Assembly: GCA_002900995.3 (NCBI GenBank)
Contig: CM035310.1
Coordinates: 395,946 to 459,945 of the forward strand
Length of the DNA stretch: 64,000 bases
From: Ganoderma boninense
Taxonomy: Eukaryota; Basidiomycota; Agaricomycetes; Polyporales; Polyporaceae
Reading direction: 5' to 3'
Positions 11,839 through 22,299 of the stretch are shown in pieces (position 1 is the first letter of the stretch; every line of letters begins with the position of its first letter). Below the pieces are notes generated by a model, which saw nothing but the letters and a program-made list of their open reading frames with translations, did not search any database and was not told the origin of the DNA. Made by a program: the position numbers and the translations under genes.

Positions 11839-14016
11839 TCACTGGAGGCCAGAACCGGACATATTGCCTAAGATCGCGTTGGTGCTAACGCCAGGCCAGA
11901 TCTCGAAGACGTCGTCCACGTCGCACACCGTATCATTGTCGCTTGGAAGCTGACACAATCGTGTAAGTATGATCGACTGCCCGAGTCGTATTGAAAAGAT
12001 ATCAGCGTGCTTACCGTCCCATTCACCGCATATGCGAGGTAGACAGCATTGAGACACGTCGACGCGCCAAGATTTGCTGCGGAGGTGTGCTACAATGCCG
12101 TAAGGTTTTGGTGAGCAAAATGTACAGGCCAGCATAAGTATATGCAAGGGACTCACTCCAAAGCCGTTCAACCGGACCAACTTGGCAGAGTCACCCAACT
12201 CATCTGCAAGAGCTTGCGCGCCAGAAAACGGCGTGACAGGATCGTACTGGATTCCCAAACGCCACGTCAGGGAACAGATAAACAGTGTGCATGGAGGGTG
12301 TGCGCACCGTATTGCCTATCACCAGGATCGGGTTCGCGAGTTTCTTGTTGAAGGGTCCTTCGTATCGCTCAACGGCGCGCTCCGGCCAGAAGGAACAGAG
12401 GTAGACATCAGACGGCCACACAGAAGCGACTAGTGTTCAGACGGAAGAATAAGCTGAGTTTCTACTTGCCAGCAGAGTTTGTGAACGTACACATGTGAGA
12501 GATGTTTTGCGAAGCGGAAACGATCGCCTCGAAAACCTCGGTCATGGTCACGTTTCCCGCAGAGTCCTTGCTGTCCGCGCATGTAATGGCGCCTGAGGTG
12601 TACGGTACTGTCTCATTCTCTGCACGCTTGACCAAGCTACACAAGAAACCCCAGATCGTCAGCGCCACACACACGACCCTACGCACAGGGGAAGCGTACC
12701 TCCGGCCAAGTGATTGAGACCGCTTGGTGACGTTACTGCTGCCTTGAGACTCGGCTTCGACAACCTGGAGCACCTCGGGAAACACGCTGTTCGTCAAACT
12801 TTGCCACTGCGGCGGCCAGTACATGTACGCGTACAGCTCGGCTTGCCGCGACCCTCGTCAGCACCGAGATGTTTTATGCAATCCCAACTTGGCTACTTAC
12901 GTCGCAGCTGGCCAGATGTCAAGGGTACGGACGAATTCTTCTGCGCTGCGTCGTAAGCCGTGTTGAAAATGGTCTGGATGGTTTTGGCGACATCGGCAGG
13001 AGACTGTCCCTCTGAGCATAGAGCTAATCCGGCCGGTCCTGCGAGGGCGCAGCCCGTGACGAATCCCTCGTACACGTCGTCTCATTGTGCATTTGGTGCT
13101 CCCAGCCCCTGTAAAGTCGCAGTTAATTTTGGTTTGAAACCCAGATGCCCGCTCCTGACGCACTAAGGGAGAGTTTCGATCGACCCGAAAAAAACTGGGG
13201 TCAATCACACCGTCGAGGATGACTCTGACCGATCACGCTAAAAAACGAGTGAGTGAGCTCTAGCCTGGTGGGCACTCACGCGGAACATACGCACATCCGG
13301 GAACACTAGACCCATGTCACCGGTCAGCTTTTACGCCCCAGATTCGAAGAGTATAAGGGAGGAGCACGTACTGTTGACGACACAAAACGAGGGATGGTGC
13401 CATAAGAATACCCCCAGTAGTTGATAAGGAGCTTCAGGACCATCCACGCGTCGACCAGTGCGACCAGATCACGGACCGTGGCCGGCAGTTCCGATGTACT
13501 GAGGTATTTGCCATCAGAGTGCTCCTGGCACTTTTGCCGAGTTCCACGTACTTCTTCTGCCAATGTGTCTGCCTGCGCGAGGAGCGCGTCGATGTCGGAC
13601 TGGTCGGTGAAGTTCCCGGTCATCCTCGATCCCGCTGAGCTCGATGGTGCCGTTGAAAGAAGGCGTCGTATTCGTCGACGCTGTCGAAGCAGTACACGTC
13701 TCCCGGGCTACACGACAGGCATCGTAATTAGCGCTTGTACACGGTCCAAAACCCACAACAACTTACATCGATAGCGAGCCGACCCCACGGGGTCCCAGCT
13801 GACGATGTCGCTATATATCCCCCAGTTACCGTTGAGGAGGTAGCTGGCGGATGGGGCTGGTGCTCAGCTCTGCTAAGCAGACTGGCCAGTCCACCTGCCA
13901 CGACAGGCGATATCAAGCAAGACTCCACGAGAAGGTAGATATCGCATGCATGCCTGGATTCAGGAAGTAGGTTCCACGGCGCTCGCCGGTCGCATTGCCT
14001 TGATGACGGCGATGCG
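11839..14016 (-). CDS. 3' part of the TAP-like secreted alpha/beta hydrolase gene, with error-rich duplicate
   Basis: This side of the assembly gap carries the C-terminal exons of the hydrolase whose 5' part lies at 14218-15876. It encodes YDPVTPFSGAQALADELGDS, which holds the acid residue typical of the family, then NGFG, a GTGAGT...TTGTAG intron and H-TSAANLGASTCLNAVYLAY, which carries the expected catalytic histidine. The last exon ends VSTNAILGNMSGSGLQ and a stop at 11839. Upstream of about 12633 the sequence repeats the other contig but with many 1-nt insertions and deletions that break the frame. The unique part (11839-12632) is probably the true 3' end of a single gene. The enzyme is probably an exported peptidase or esterase-like hydrolase; the substrate cannot be told. 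Confidence 0.65.
12633..14016. repeat. Near-duplicate block, left copy beside assembly gap
   Basis: This roughly 1384-bp block matches 14218-15593 almost base for base in the same orientation. Differences are mainly single-base insertions or deletions, for example an extra C in a run near 13410 and missing bases near 13020-13040. It stops exactly at the run of Ns. Confidence 0.9.
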
Positions 14017-14116
14017 NNNNNNNNNNNNNNNNNNNNNNNNNNNNNNNNNNNNNNNNNNNNNNNNNNNNNNNNNNNNNNNNNNNNNNNNNNNNNNNNNNNN
14101 NNNNNNNNNNNNNNNN
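14017..14116. other. Assembly gap (100 N)
   Basis: Exactly 100 undetermined bases, the usual placeholder for a gap of unknown size. It lies between the two copies of the hydrolase segment. Confidence 0.99.
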
Positions 14117-14217
14117 AAGTAAAAGAAGGGAACTAAAACCCGCCCGGCCAATTTCCCGAGCACCCAAATTCTGCAAGAGCTTGCGGGGCCAAAAAACGGG
14201 GGTGGACAGGATCGTAT

Positions 14218-15593
14218 GACAAGCTACACAAGAAACCCCAGATCGTCAGCGCCACACACACGACCCTACGCACAGGGGAAGCGTACCTCCGGCCAAGTGA
14301 TTGAGACCGCTTGGTGACGTTACTGCTGCCTTGAGACTCGGCTTCGACAACCTGGAGCACCTCGGGAAACACGCTGTTCGTCAAACTTTGCCACTGCGGC
14401 GGCCAGTACATGTACGCGTACAGCTCGGCTTGCCGCGACCCTCGTCAGCACCGAGATGTTTTATGCAATCCCAACTTGGCTACTTACGTCGCAGCTGGCC
14501 AGATGTCAAGGGTACGGACGAATTCTTCTGCGCTGCGTCGTAAGCCGTGTTGAAAATGGTCTGGATGGTTTTGTCGACATCGGCAGGAGACTGTCCCTCT
14601 GAGGCAATAGAGCAACCGGCCGGTCCTGCGAGGGCGCAGCCCGTGACGAATCCCTCGTACACGTCGTCTGCATTGTGCATTTGGTGCTCCCAGCCCTGTA
14701 AAGTTCGCAGTTAATTTTTGTTTGAAACCCAGATGCCCGCTCCTGACGCACTAGGGAGAGTTCGATCGACCCGAAAAACTGGGGGTCAATCACACCGTCG
14801 AGGATGACTCGACCGACACGCTAAAACGATGTGAGTGAGCTCTAGCCTGGTGGGCACTCACGCGGAACATACGCACATCCGGGAACACTGGACCGATGTC
14901 ACCGGTCAGCTTTACGCCCAGATTCGAAGAGTATAAGGGAGGAGCACGTACTGTTGACGAGCCACAAACCGAGGATGGTGCCATAAGAATACCCCAAGTA
15001 GTTGATAGGAGCTTCAGGACCATCCAGCGCGTCGACCAGTGCGACCAGATCACGGACCGTGGCGGCAGTTCCGATGTACTTGAGGTATTTGCCATCAGAG
15101 TGCTCCTGGCACTTTTTGCCGAGTTCCACGTACTTCTTCTGCATGGTGTCTGCCTGCGCGAGGAGCGCGTCGATGTCGGACTGGTCGGTGAAGTTCCCGG
15201 TCATCTCGATCCCGCTGAGCTCGATGGTGCCGTTGAAGAAGGCGTCGTATTCGTCGACGCTGTCGAAGCAGTACACGTCTCCCGGGCTACACGACAGGCA
15301 TCGTATTAGCGCTTTGTACACGTTCCAAAACCGACAACAACTTACATCGATAGCGAGCCGACCCCACGGGGGTCCCAGCTGACGATGTCGTATAATCCCC
15401 CAGTTACGTTGAGGAGGTAGCTGGCGATGGGGCTGGTGCTCAGCTCTGCTAAGCCAGACTGGCCAGGTCCACCTGCCACGACAGGCGATCAGCAAGACTC
15501 CACACGAGAGGTAGATATCGCATGCATGCCTGGATTCAGGAAGTAGGTTCCACGGCGCTCGCCGGTCGCATTTGCCTTGATGACGGCGATGCG
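14218..15593. repeat. Near-duplicate block, right copy
   Basis: This is the partner of 12633-14016 and the copy that keeps the coding frames open. The 100 bases to its left (14117-14217) resemble a low-quality reading of about 12150-12245. It then jumps to the equivalent of 12633, leaving out about 386 bp present in the left contig. Confidence 0.9.
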
Positions 15594-15876
15594 ACCTTTG
15601 CCCGCTGAGGAGTTATGGTAGTCGATTGGGATCTCGAAGAAGCTGCAGGAGAGGGACGAGTCCGTGACGATGGAGGGGTCACAAGGACCCCATTGAATGG
15701 AGGATGTATTAGTACCACCCTAGTGCGTGTTGTTCAGGTCCACGACAGCGAATATAGAACCTTCAAGGACTGACCTTGTCGCAATCCGACTGGGCCCCTT
15801 GATCGATGACGAGTCCGAGAGCAGATCGTGAAGCCAAGAGCAGAACGAAAGCGGGGACGAAGGGAGAGGGCTTCAT
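14218..15876 (-). CDS. 5' part of a secreted TAP-like alpha/beta hydrolase
   Basis: The start ATG at 15876 is followed by a signal peptide (MKPSPFVPAFVLLLASRSAL). Exon 1 is 15876-15775. Exon 2 (15719-15530) encodes DYHNSSAGKGRIAVIKANAT and ends in NPG. Exon 3 starts at 15472 with GGPGQSG. The intervening 57-nt intron has a GC donor and AG acceptor. Then come YDIVSWDPRGVG and GYSYGT, the GxSxG nucleophile elbow, within AATVRDLVALVDALDGPEAP and what follows. The C-terminal exons continue at 12632-11839 across the gap. Family members of the tripeptidyl-aminopeptidase-like type are exported alpha/beta hydrolases. All three triad positions can be seen once the two contigs are read together. The gene is probably intact in the organism; the break is likely in the assembly. 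Confidence 0.75.
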
Positions 15877-15916
15877 TGCGGGGCTTGTGGTTTTCTACAG
15901 GCCTCCTGTGTCGAGG

Positions 15917-15924
15917 TTTTATAC
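15917..15924 (-). promoter_or_regulatory. TATA box of the hydrolase gene
   Basis: On the minus strand this reads GTATAAAA, about 45 bp upstream of the hydrolase start codon. Confidence 0.55.
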
Positions 15925-16364
15925 CGGTGATGCGACGTCCTTGGCAACGTCATAACCGACACTATATTGATGGTGCACCGCACAGCTGCGCAAGTGGACG
16001 TACACACTGCGGGCATGGCAGAGGGCAGTGTACCGTGGAATCGGTCAGCATGGGCCATCATGACATACGAGCAAACAAGAAACATACCCGAGTTATGTTG
16101 GACGACCGACGGCCCACACCCTATGCCAGGAATTAATCGAGAAGGCAGAGAGACGGGTGCGCAAGGTGCAGCTAGAGAGTGTGAGACTCGGAGGCAGATA
16201 ATCCTGGTGTTGGTTGAGTCAAAACGTGGGAACTAGGTGGGGTAGGACGAGATGGTGATCAAGGAGGCGGTCAATGGTCACCGTCGGTACCGGTAACCGG
16301 TTAACTGGTTGACCGGTGAGGTAAAACAGTGCCCGAGTATAGCGGGAATAGAGACGGTGTTCTG

Positions 16365-18455
16365 TGGCCGCAACCAGGCTCCTTCCCACCACCACTCTTC
16401 GGTTGAGAGGCAATTCCAGGAGCGGGGGTCGAGGTGGATTCCGAGAGGCGAGTCGCGACCTTGATCATGTATAAGCGCCAGTAATGTGGAGTCACGTGTA
16501 TTCGTAGAGTTGGCCTTCAACCTCAGAGGGCGGCTGGCATCAAACATATACAAACAGCCGGAGCACGGGAAATAGGCGCTGAGAACCGTCCCCATTTGGT
16601 CGCTTCGGGTCCCGTCGGCTAACAGCATTTTTGCTCAGGATATTGAGATTCTACTGAACGCGCCTCACGTAGATAACTTCCAATACACTCGTTGTCTTCA
16701 GATTTTTGGACTTCGTGAACGGCTTTCTGCTTCTCGGACCGTCTCGATGGACGAAGACCGCTCAAGCTACTTGTGCAAAGTTTTCGTCGGAGCTGACCTC
16801 CGTCGCGGTCCTCATACTAGTAGTTCAATCGCTTTCTGCGAGCATCCAGCCTCAGGCACCGCAGTCTCCACTTGTCTGTGAGCCCATGGACAGGATCAAG
16901 CGTTAAATAACTGCAATTCAGAGCCCCCAAGGTTAGCACTGAGTTGGCGTCATGCATGCCACCCCGGACCAAGTGCGCAACTCGGACGAGGACATACCGT
17001 GGTCTTCCCTACTCAGAAGGCTACCCCGGCGATCCCTACATTCTGCAACTCGGCTGTGTGCCACCTTAGACTGCCAGACACACGGCACACAGGCGAGGTC
17101 CGAGAAGCTCTTCTGTCTTCTCTGTCATATCACGGAGGGATGGAACTTCAGGGCGCTCTGCCTGCACGCTGGCAGTGGATGTCTTACCCACCCAACGCGC
17201 ATACACGAGGCCAGAGCGCCTGGAACCATTTTTCAAAATGCTGTTAGCCGACGGGACCCAAAGCGACCAAACGGGGACAGTTCTCAGCGCCTATTCGCCG
17301 TGCTCCGGCTGTTTGTATATGTTTGATGCCAGCCGCCCTCTCGAGTTGAGGGCAACTTCATCTCTTCACTTGGTGAACGCGACGCTCCGCGCGCCAAAAC
17401 CGATTCCACGATAAAGCTAAATACATATAGGTGTTCTCCGGCCCCCCATGACGGTCCGTGTTGACCGACTGCGGCCATCTCTGTGGCACGCGATGACTGG
17501 GCGTCTACCGCCGATGCTCATCAACTTGTCTTCTATCCATTTGCCACTATTTAATTGAAGTAGTTTATTTTCTGAAAACCCTCCAATAGCGGCAACACGT
17601 ATACTGAGTGAGAACACGACGACCATTGACGGGCATGTCGCCGAACACCGATGTTCAGAAAAAACACGGTTTATGACAGATAATGACTGCCGGACGTCAC
17701 GGGAGACGATAACACCATGAAGTCGTGCGATCTTTCGCATAGACAACAAAGTGCAACCAACTCGCAGCATGCTCGCAAACGGAACTGCGAGCGCAACATA
17801 ACACGGAGAGCGAGCACACATAGACTCGGCAATCTCTCGTGCAACAATGTCAACTACCCGTGCGTCGAAGTCCCAATTTGGAAACTGACCACACACTAAG
17901 GGAAACATAGTTAAGTCCTTCTTTCCACAGTACCGGCGCCCTGCCCCAAATAAGCAAAAATTGAAGGCGAACGAACTGTCAGACACACCTTCAGGGAGAC
18001 ACGGCGAACTAGGCAAGTGGGGAGACTGGTCAAAAGACGACGGCATGGTCGGACATGTCTAAAGGCGAGTCAGCAAGAGTGGGCGTCAGGGAAAAACCAC
18101 TCACTTAGCGAGCATGCGATGTGGGACGGATTCAGGGAGGGCGCTGCTGAATCAGAAGGCGGAGACGATTATAACTAGCGAGGTCGTGGACCTTGAAACA
18201 CCCGCCGACGTACACAGCATCTCACGTGACAGCGCGGGTGGTAGCAAAACCACGTGACCGCCAGCTCGATGGCAGATCCGCAGCAAGAGGACTTACCGAT
18301 TCATGTGGAATCGGAACGTGACTAAACATGACTGGCGCTTAACATGATATAGCCTGAGTCCCGCTTCTCGGATTCCACCTCGACCCCCGCTCCTGGATAT
18401 CGGCCCTCAACGAGAGAGTGGTGGTGGGAAGGAGCCTGGGCCGCAACCTGCTGCG
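16365..18455. mobile_element. Fold-back element with long interrupted inverted repeats
   Basis: Two arm segments recur in inverted orientation. Segment A (about 16370-16500) matches the reverse complement of about 18310-18450, including a block around GGTCGAGGTGGAATCCGAGA and a second around TACTGGCGCTTA. Segment B (16511-16625) matches the reverse complement of 17232-17345 almost perfectly over about 110 bp, including ATACAAACAGCCGGAGCACG. Left to right the order is A, B, spacer of about 600 bp, B', about 965 bp of unrelated sequence, A'. This is the nested arrangement of a fold-back or long-TIR transposon whose right arm was later interrupted. No transposase frame is visible inside. A cluster of ACCGGT motifs lies just outside arm A (about 16290-16318). 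No clear target duplication was found. Confidence 0.6.
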
Positions 18456-18469
18456 TTGGAATGCGGAAA

Positions 18470-19830
18470 CTGGCAGAGTGTCACATGACAACCTTGCTCG
18501 ACCTTGCCAGTATTTTTAAGTGATAGGCGATACGTTAATATGTTTAGCCTAGACCTGAAGGAGTCAGCCGAGATGTTCCTGGCACTGGAAAAGGCTGTGA
18601 ACATGTACGAACCATACAGTGACAGTGCTGCGTCCGAAGATCGGAGCAGACGGCGTAAAACTTGGAGTTGGGGGAGCAAGTCGAAGGAGATCCCGCTGGA
18701 ACACAAAGACAAGGATAACGTCGATGAGAGTCGGACGGCCTAGCAGGGCGAGCCTTCCAGTGACAAGGTGAGCCCGGTCGATCATGATGACAAGCTTCAA
18801 GGCTCACTCAAGGTGCTCTCGAAGGACGCGACGGCGATCATTAGCATTTGAAGCTTGCACTTGCGCAACAGCACAGCGCGGCCGGAGGTCCAGGCTCTGC
18901 GAGACGACGCGGCATCGGTGGTGGGTGTGGCACATTGCTGGCAGGGAAATTACTGTGCACCTGGAGCCTGAGCCTGATCTGTATTCTTTCTTGTGTTCCA
19001 GCATTGTTGCGGCCTATGGTAGAGTAGTCAGTAGTGTCCAGCAGCGCAGTACGGTACATCCCGAGCCCACGCTGGCGTCGTCGCATACTTGCACACAGCC
19101 ACAGGCACAGTCTCGGATATTGAAGATATTCCCGCACCGCGGCTACTACAGCAATAAGTTTTTGATCGTCTTCGTCTACCTCCCCATATGATCATACCAT
19201 ATTCCATCCCTCTTTGCCTCTCATGTATCTATCTCTGCCTCTAATACCAGCCTTCTCTCTATTCTCGAGCCCGTGCGACTGTTGGCAAATCGGCCGGAGG
19301 TTGAGCAGAGCAGCAAAAGCGGGTAGATTTCCGGTTGTCCTGTACGGTGGTCGTAGTACAGAGGCAAACGGATGAGCAATCGCGCGTTATCGTACATCGG
19401 AAAGTCCCGGCGAAGAAGCGCTCGCTTGCTCAAAATCCATGTTCCAACAGCGACTCTCCTCGTCGATTTCCGACCTCGAGCTCGTTCCTCGAATCTGAGT
19501 CTCTGTGTGTTTCGTCTCAGCGTTCCATCTCGACTTCGTCTTTTGTGTTCCCGACTTTATCCCGTCGCTCCGCGACTTGGACCTCGCTCGCCCTCGGACT
19601 GCGTACACGGCCCCCAGATCCAGTCCACACCCACCACCACACTCATTGGACCACCATCACTGCACCCACTCCCCTTGCCGGCACGCTCGAAGGACTCCTT
19701 GCACCTGCATCCTTCGATGATCCACCACCAGTATCCCTCAGCCCGTTGAACCTCAGCCTCGCTCTCCTCCTCCTCTAAATATTGTTCGCTGCTCGCACTG
19801 CCCCTTCCCCTACTTCCTCCTTGGATACCG
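18470..19830. other. No recognised gene; lysine/acid-rich frame and CT-rich stretch
   Basis: A plus-strand frame at 18541-18741 encodes LEKAVNMYEPYSDSAASEDR followed by a basic tail, then a stop. In-frame continuation with DHDDKLQGSLKVLSKDATAI suggests a decayed longer gene that I cannot name. 19335-19830 is pyrimidine-rich and could be the promoter and leader of the small gene that follows. Confidence 0.35.
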
Positions 19831-19935
19831 GTGGCCCAGTGGCGGCTGGCTCAGGAAGGGCCCAACGGTGCATCCTTAAACTGGTCGAAAGCCGAGGATC
19901 AAGCTGATCTTGTGGCCCTAGATAACTACAGCATC

Positions 19936-20254
19936 ATGAGTGCTCAAGACACGAGCAGTACATCGTCGCCGCTTGCGCTTCCCACTCCATCCGATGTGCT
20001 CAAGGAGACGGAAAATGGTACCGTGAACGGGACTCAGACGTTCAAATTTGACAAGCTTGGCCCCGTGGTGGTAAACAAGGACGGGGTGCACTGCTTTCTT
20101 CGATTTAGTTTTCTATACTTGCACAGAGCTAATATCGGGGATCGCACAGACATTATCACGTATTGCGAACTGGGAGGAGATGACACCTATCGAGAAGGAG
20201 CGAACGGTGAGGATCCTCGTGGCGCGGAACCAGTACGCTTTCTTCGCCCTCTGA
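19936..20254 (+). CDS. Small conserved fungal protein of unknown function
   Basis: Two exons are supported: 19936-20085 and 20150-20254, with a 64-nt intron (GTGCAC...CACAG). The 84-residue product runs from MSAQDTSSTSSPLALPTPSD through FDKLGPVVVNKDG, then across the splice TLSRIANWEEMTPIEKERTV and RILVARNQ. The block LGPxVVNxDGTLSRIANWxxMTxxEKxxTxRxLxxRNQ is one I recognise as recurrent in small fungal proteins of unknown role. The splice restores exactly this block, which supports the exon model. An upstream in-frame ATG at 19831 is possible, but the conserved part needs only the later start. The C terminus after RNQ (YAFFAL) is shorter than usual. Confidence 0.6.
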
Positions 20255-20779
20255 AATCCCGATGAGTACGCTCATCTTCTCTTTAGGGTTCGTCTCGTGA
20301 GTCAGGAAACCCAACAAGACGAATCGTCAGAGGACAGGCTGTCGATATTGACGCGATCAGATGTATGAGACCTCGTCTCGGCGTGTCATATGACCGTCCA
20401 CCGAGTGACCCTACGCAACAATCCCAACGTCATCTCTCGTTTCCCTCTGGAGAAAGTCTCAGCCTGAGTTCAGTCCCTGGATCACACTTGCATTGAGTCA
20501 GTCCCACTGCACGATGTCAAGCAGTCCGATATCCTTGTTGCCTCATGAATCCAGGCTCGTCGCGAGCTTCAGCTCGCAGCAAACGAGGCTGTATTAAACG
20601 GGTAGTACGACTATGTGACGTTATTCAGAGCAAAAGAGAGGGTTATTGACGAACAGCTCGCGGCTTATCAACATCATCCGCAACTGTAGCGCAAGACGAC
20701 GCGTACCGTACCGTATGATAGATGAGGCCAAGTCCGAAGTTCTACGACAACTCTCTTCGCTATGTCCAATTAAAACGAG
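20255..20779. other. No recognisable gene
   Basis: Only short frames interrupted by stops. Parts may be decayed 3' sequence of the preceding gene. Confidence 0.4.
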
Positions 20780-20799
20780 GATGAAATGAGCGGACTTGT

Positions 20800-22174
20800 T
20801 ACTGAATCAGTGCGAGCTCTGAGTGCCTCAGGCAGAGCCCTGGTGGCCAGCGGGCGCAGGCGGTGGCGGAGCGGGCTTCGCGGTGGTGTGCGGGGGAGGC
20901 ACGCGGCGCACGGCGTGGTGCGGGTCCTTAGGCGGCTGGCCAGTCGGAACGGGGGGCACCCTCGTGTTCGGACGAGGACGGCCGTCACGGGCAGCGTGGG
21001 GAGAACCTCACGGGGCGGGCCCGAGGGAGCAGGTCCCGTGGGGGCGCCGTGCGGGGGAGGCTGAGGGACGTCCCGAGCTCCATGAGGCGGGACCCTAGGA
21101 GGCTTGCCCGAGGGAACAGTACCTGGCGCAGGAACACCGTGGGGGGCGTCGCGACGGGGGTGGGGTGGGGCCTCGGGAGCAGCGCCGGTAGGAACAGGCG
21201 GGATGCCAGTGGGAGGGCGACGTGGCTCGTCACGGGGAGCACGAGGGTGGCCCTCCGGCGCAGGCTGACCTGTCGGGACGGGAGGAAGGCCAGTCGGGCG
21301 GCGAGGAGCATCACGCGCTGCATGAGGCGGCAGTTGCCGGGCAGGGCCCGTAGGAGCAGGACGGCCATCGGTCGGGGGAGGGGCGGCACGTCGCGTGGGG
21401 CATGCGGAGGGACCTCGCGCGCAGGGCCAGTCGGAGCAGGTGGAATGCCGGTCGGAGGACGACGCTGCTCGTCACGGGCCCCGTGAGGCTGGCCCTCATG
21501 AGGTGGGTTCGAGGGCGCAGGGCCTACAGGAACCCCAGTCGGACGACGGGCAGGGGCATCGCGAGCCGCGTGAGGAGGGAGCTGAGGAGGCAGGCCGGTC
21601 GCGGGGGGACGAACGTCCGTCGGCGGGCCGGCGGGCACCTCACGAGCTGCGTGAGGCGGGAGCTCAGGGGGAGGACCAACCGGAGGGACATCCGTCAGGT
21701 GTCCATGGGGCGCATCGCGTGCCGCATGAGGCGGGAGCTGTGCAGGAGGCGTGGAAACCGGCGGGACACCAGTGGGAGGACGGCGGGGGGCATCACGCGC
21801 GCCGTGGGCGGGACCCCTCGCGGGTGGACCAGCAGGAGCAGGCCCCGAAGGAACAGGGCCCGCCGGACGCACGTCGCGAGCCACATGGGGTCGCAGCGGA
21901 GAGGGAGCATGGCCCGAAGGGCCCCCAGCATGAGGCGGAGGAGGCAAGTCGCGCGGTGCATGCGTCGGCAAGACAGGCGGAGCAGGAGCGACAGGCACCC
22001 CAGTCGGGTGGGCCCCAACGCTGGGCGGGAGGGGAGGAACAGCCCCCACGGGAGCGGCAGCAGCTGCAAGGCAAACACTTGGTGTCAGAGAGCGTCTCGT
22101 CGTAAGACAGCTGTCTGATACTCACCTCGGCCAAGGACCAGTGCGGCGAGGACAAAGTTGAGCATGCACTTCAT
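20800..22174 (-). CDS. Secreted proline-rich tandem-repeat protein, frameshifted near 21.37 kb
   Basis: The start ATG at 22174 opens a signal peptide (MKCMLNFVLAALVLGR). Exon 1 is 22174-22126, the 62-nt intron 22125-22064, and exon 2 starts at 22063 with AAAAPVGAVPPL. The mature part is built from imperfect repeats of about 24-27 residues of the type PPHAARDAPxxxPTGVPPVG, with at least ten copies. Near 21370 the repeat pattern jumps to another reading frame (PTDGRPAPTGPARQLPPHAA) in a G/C-run, so one base is missing or extra there. In the restored pattern repeats continue to about 20900 and a stop lies near 20800. The composition (Pro, Ala, Arg, Pro-His-Ala motifs) fits an unstructured secreted or wall-associated protein. 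No enzyme domain is seen. Confidence 0.55.
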
Positions 22175-22285
22175 TGTAGCGAGTGTTTAAGGTAGTTTAA
22201 GTGGAAAGAGAGGCTGTGAGGTAGTACGTGTGCACTGGAAAGGAGAAGTGGACGGTACTGGGGAGACTGAGGGCAGACCGAAGGG

Positions 22286-22294
22286 TTTTTATAC
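22286..22294 (-). promoter_or_regulatory. TATA box of the proline-rich gene
   Basis: On the minus strand this reads GTATAAAAA, about 115 bp upstream of the start codon at 22174. Confidence 0.5.
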
Positions 22295-22299
22295 GCGTC

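Noticed and set aside
21395..22118. Two long plus-strand open frames of about 237 codons opposite the proline-rich gene
   Set aside because: They are antisense shadows caused by the GC-rich repeat; the minus strand has a signal peptide, intron and TATA box.
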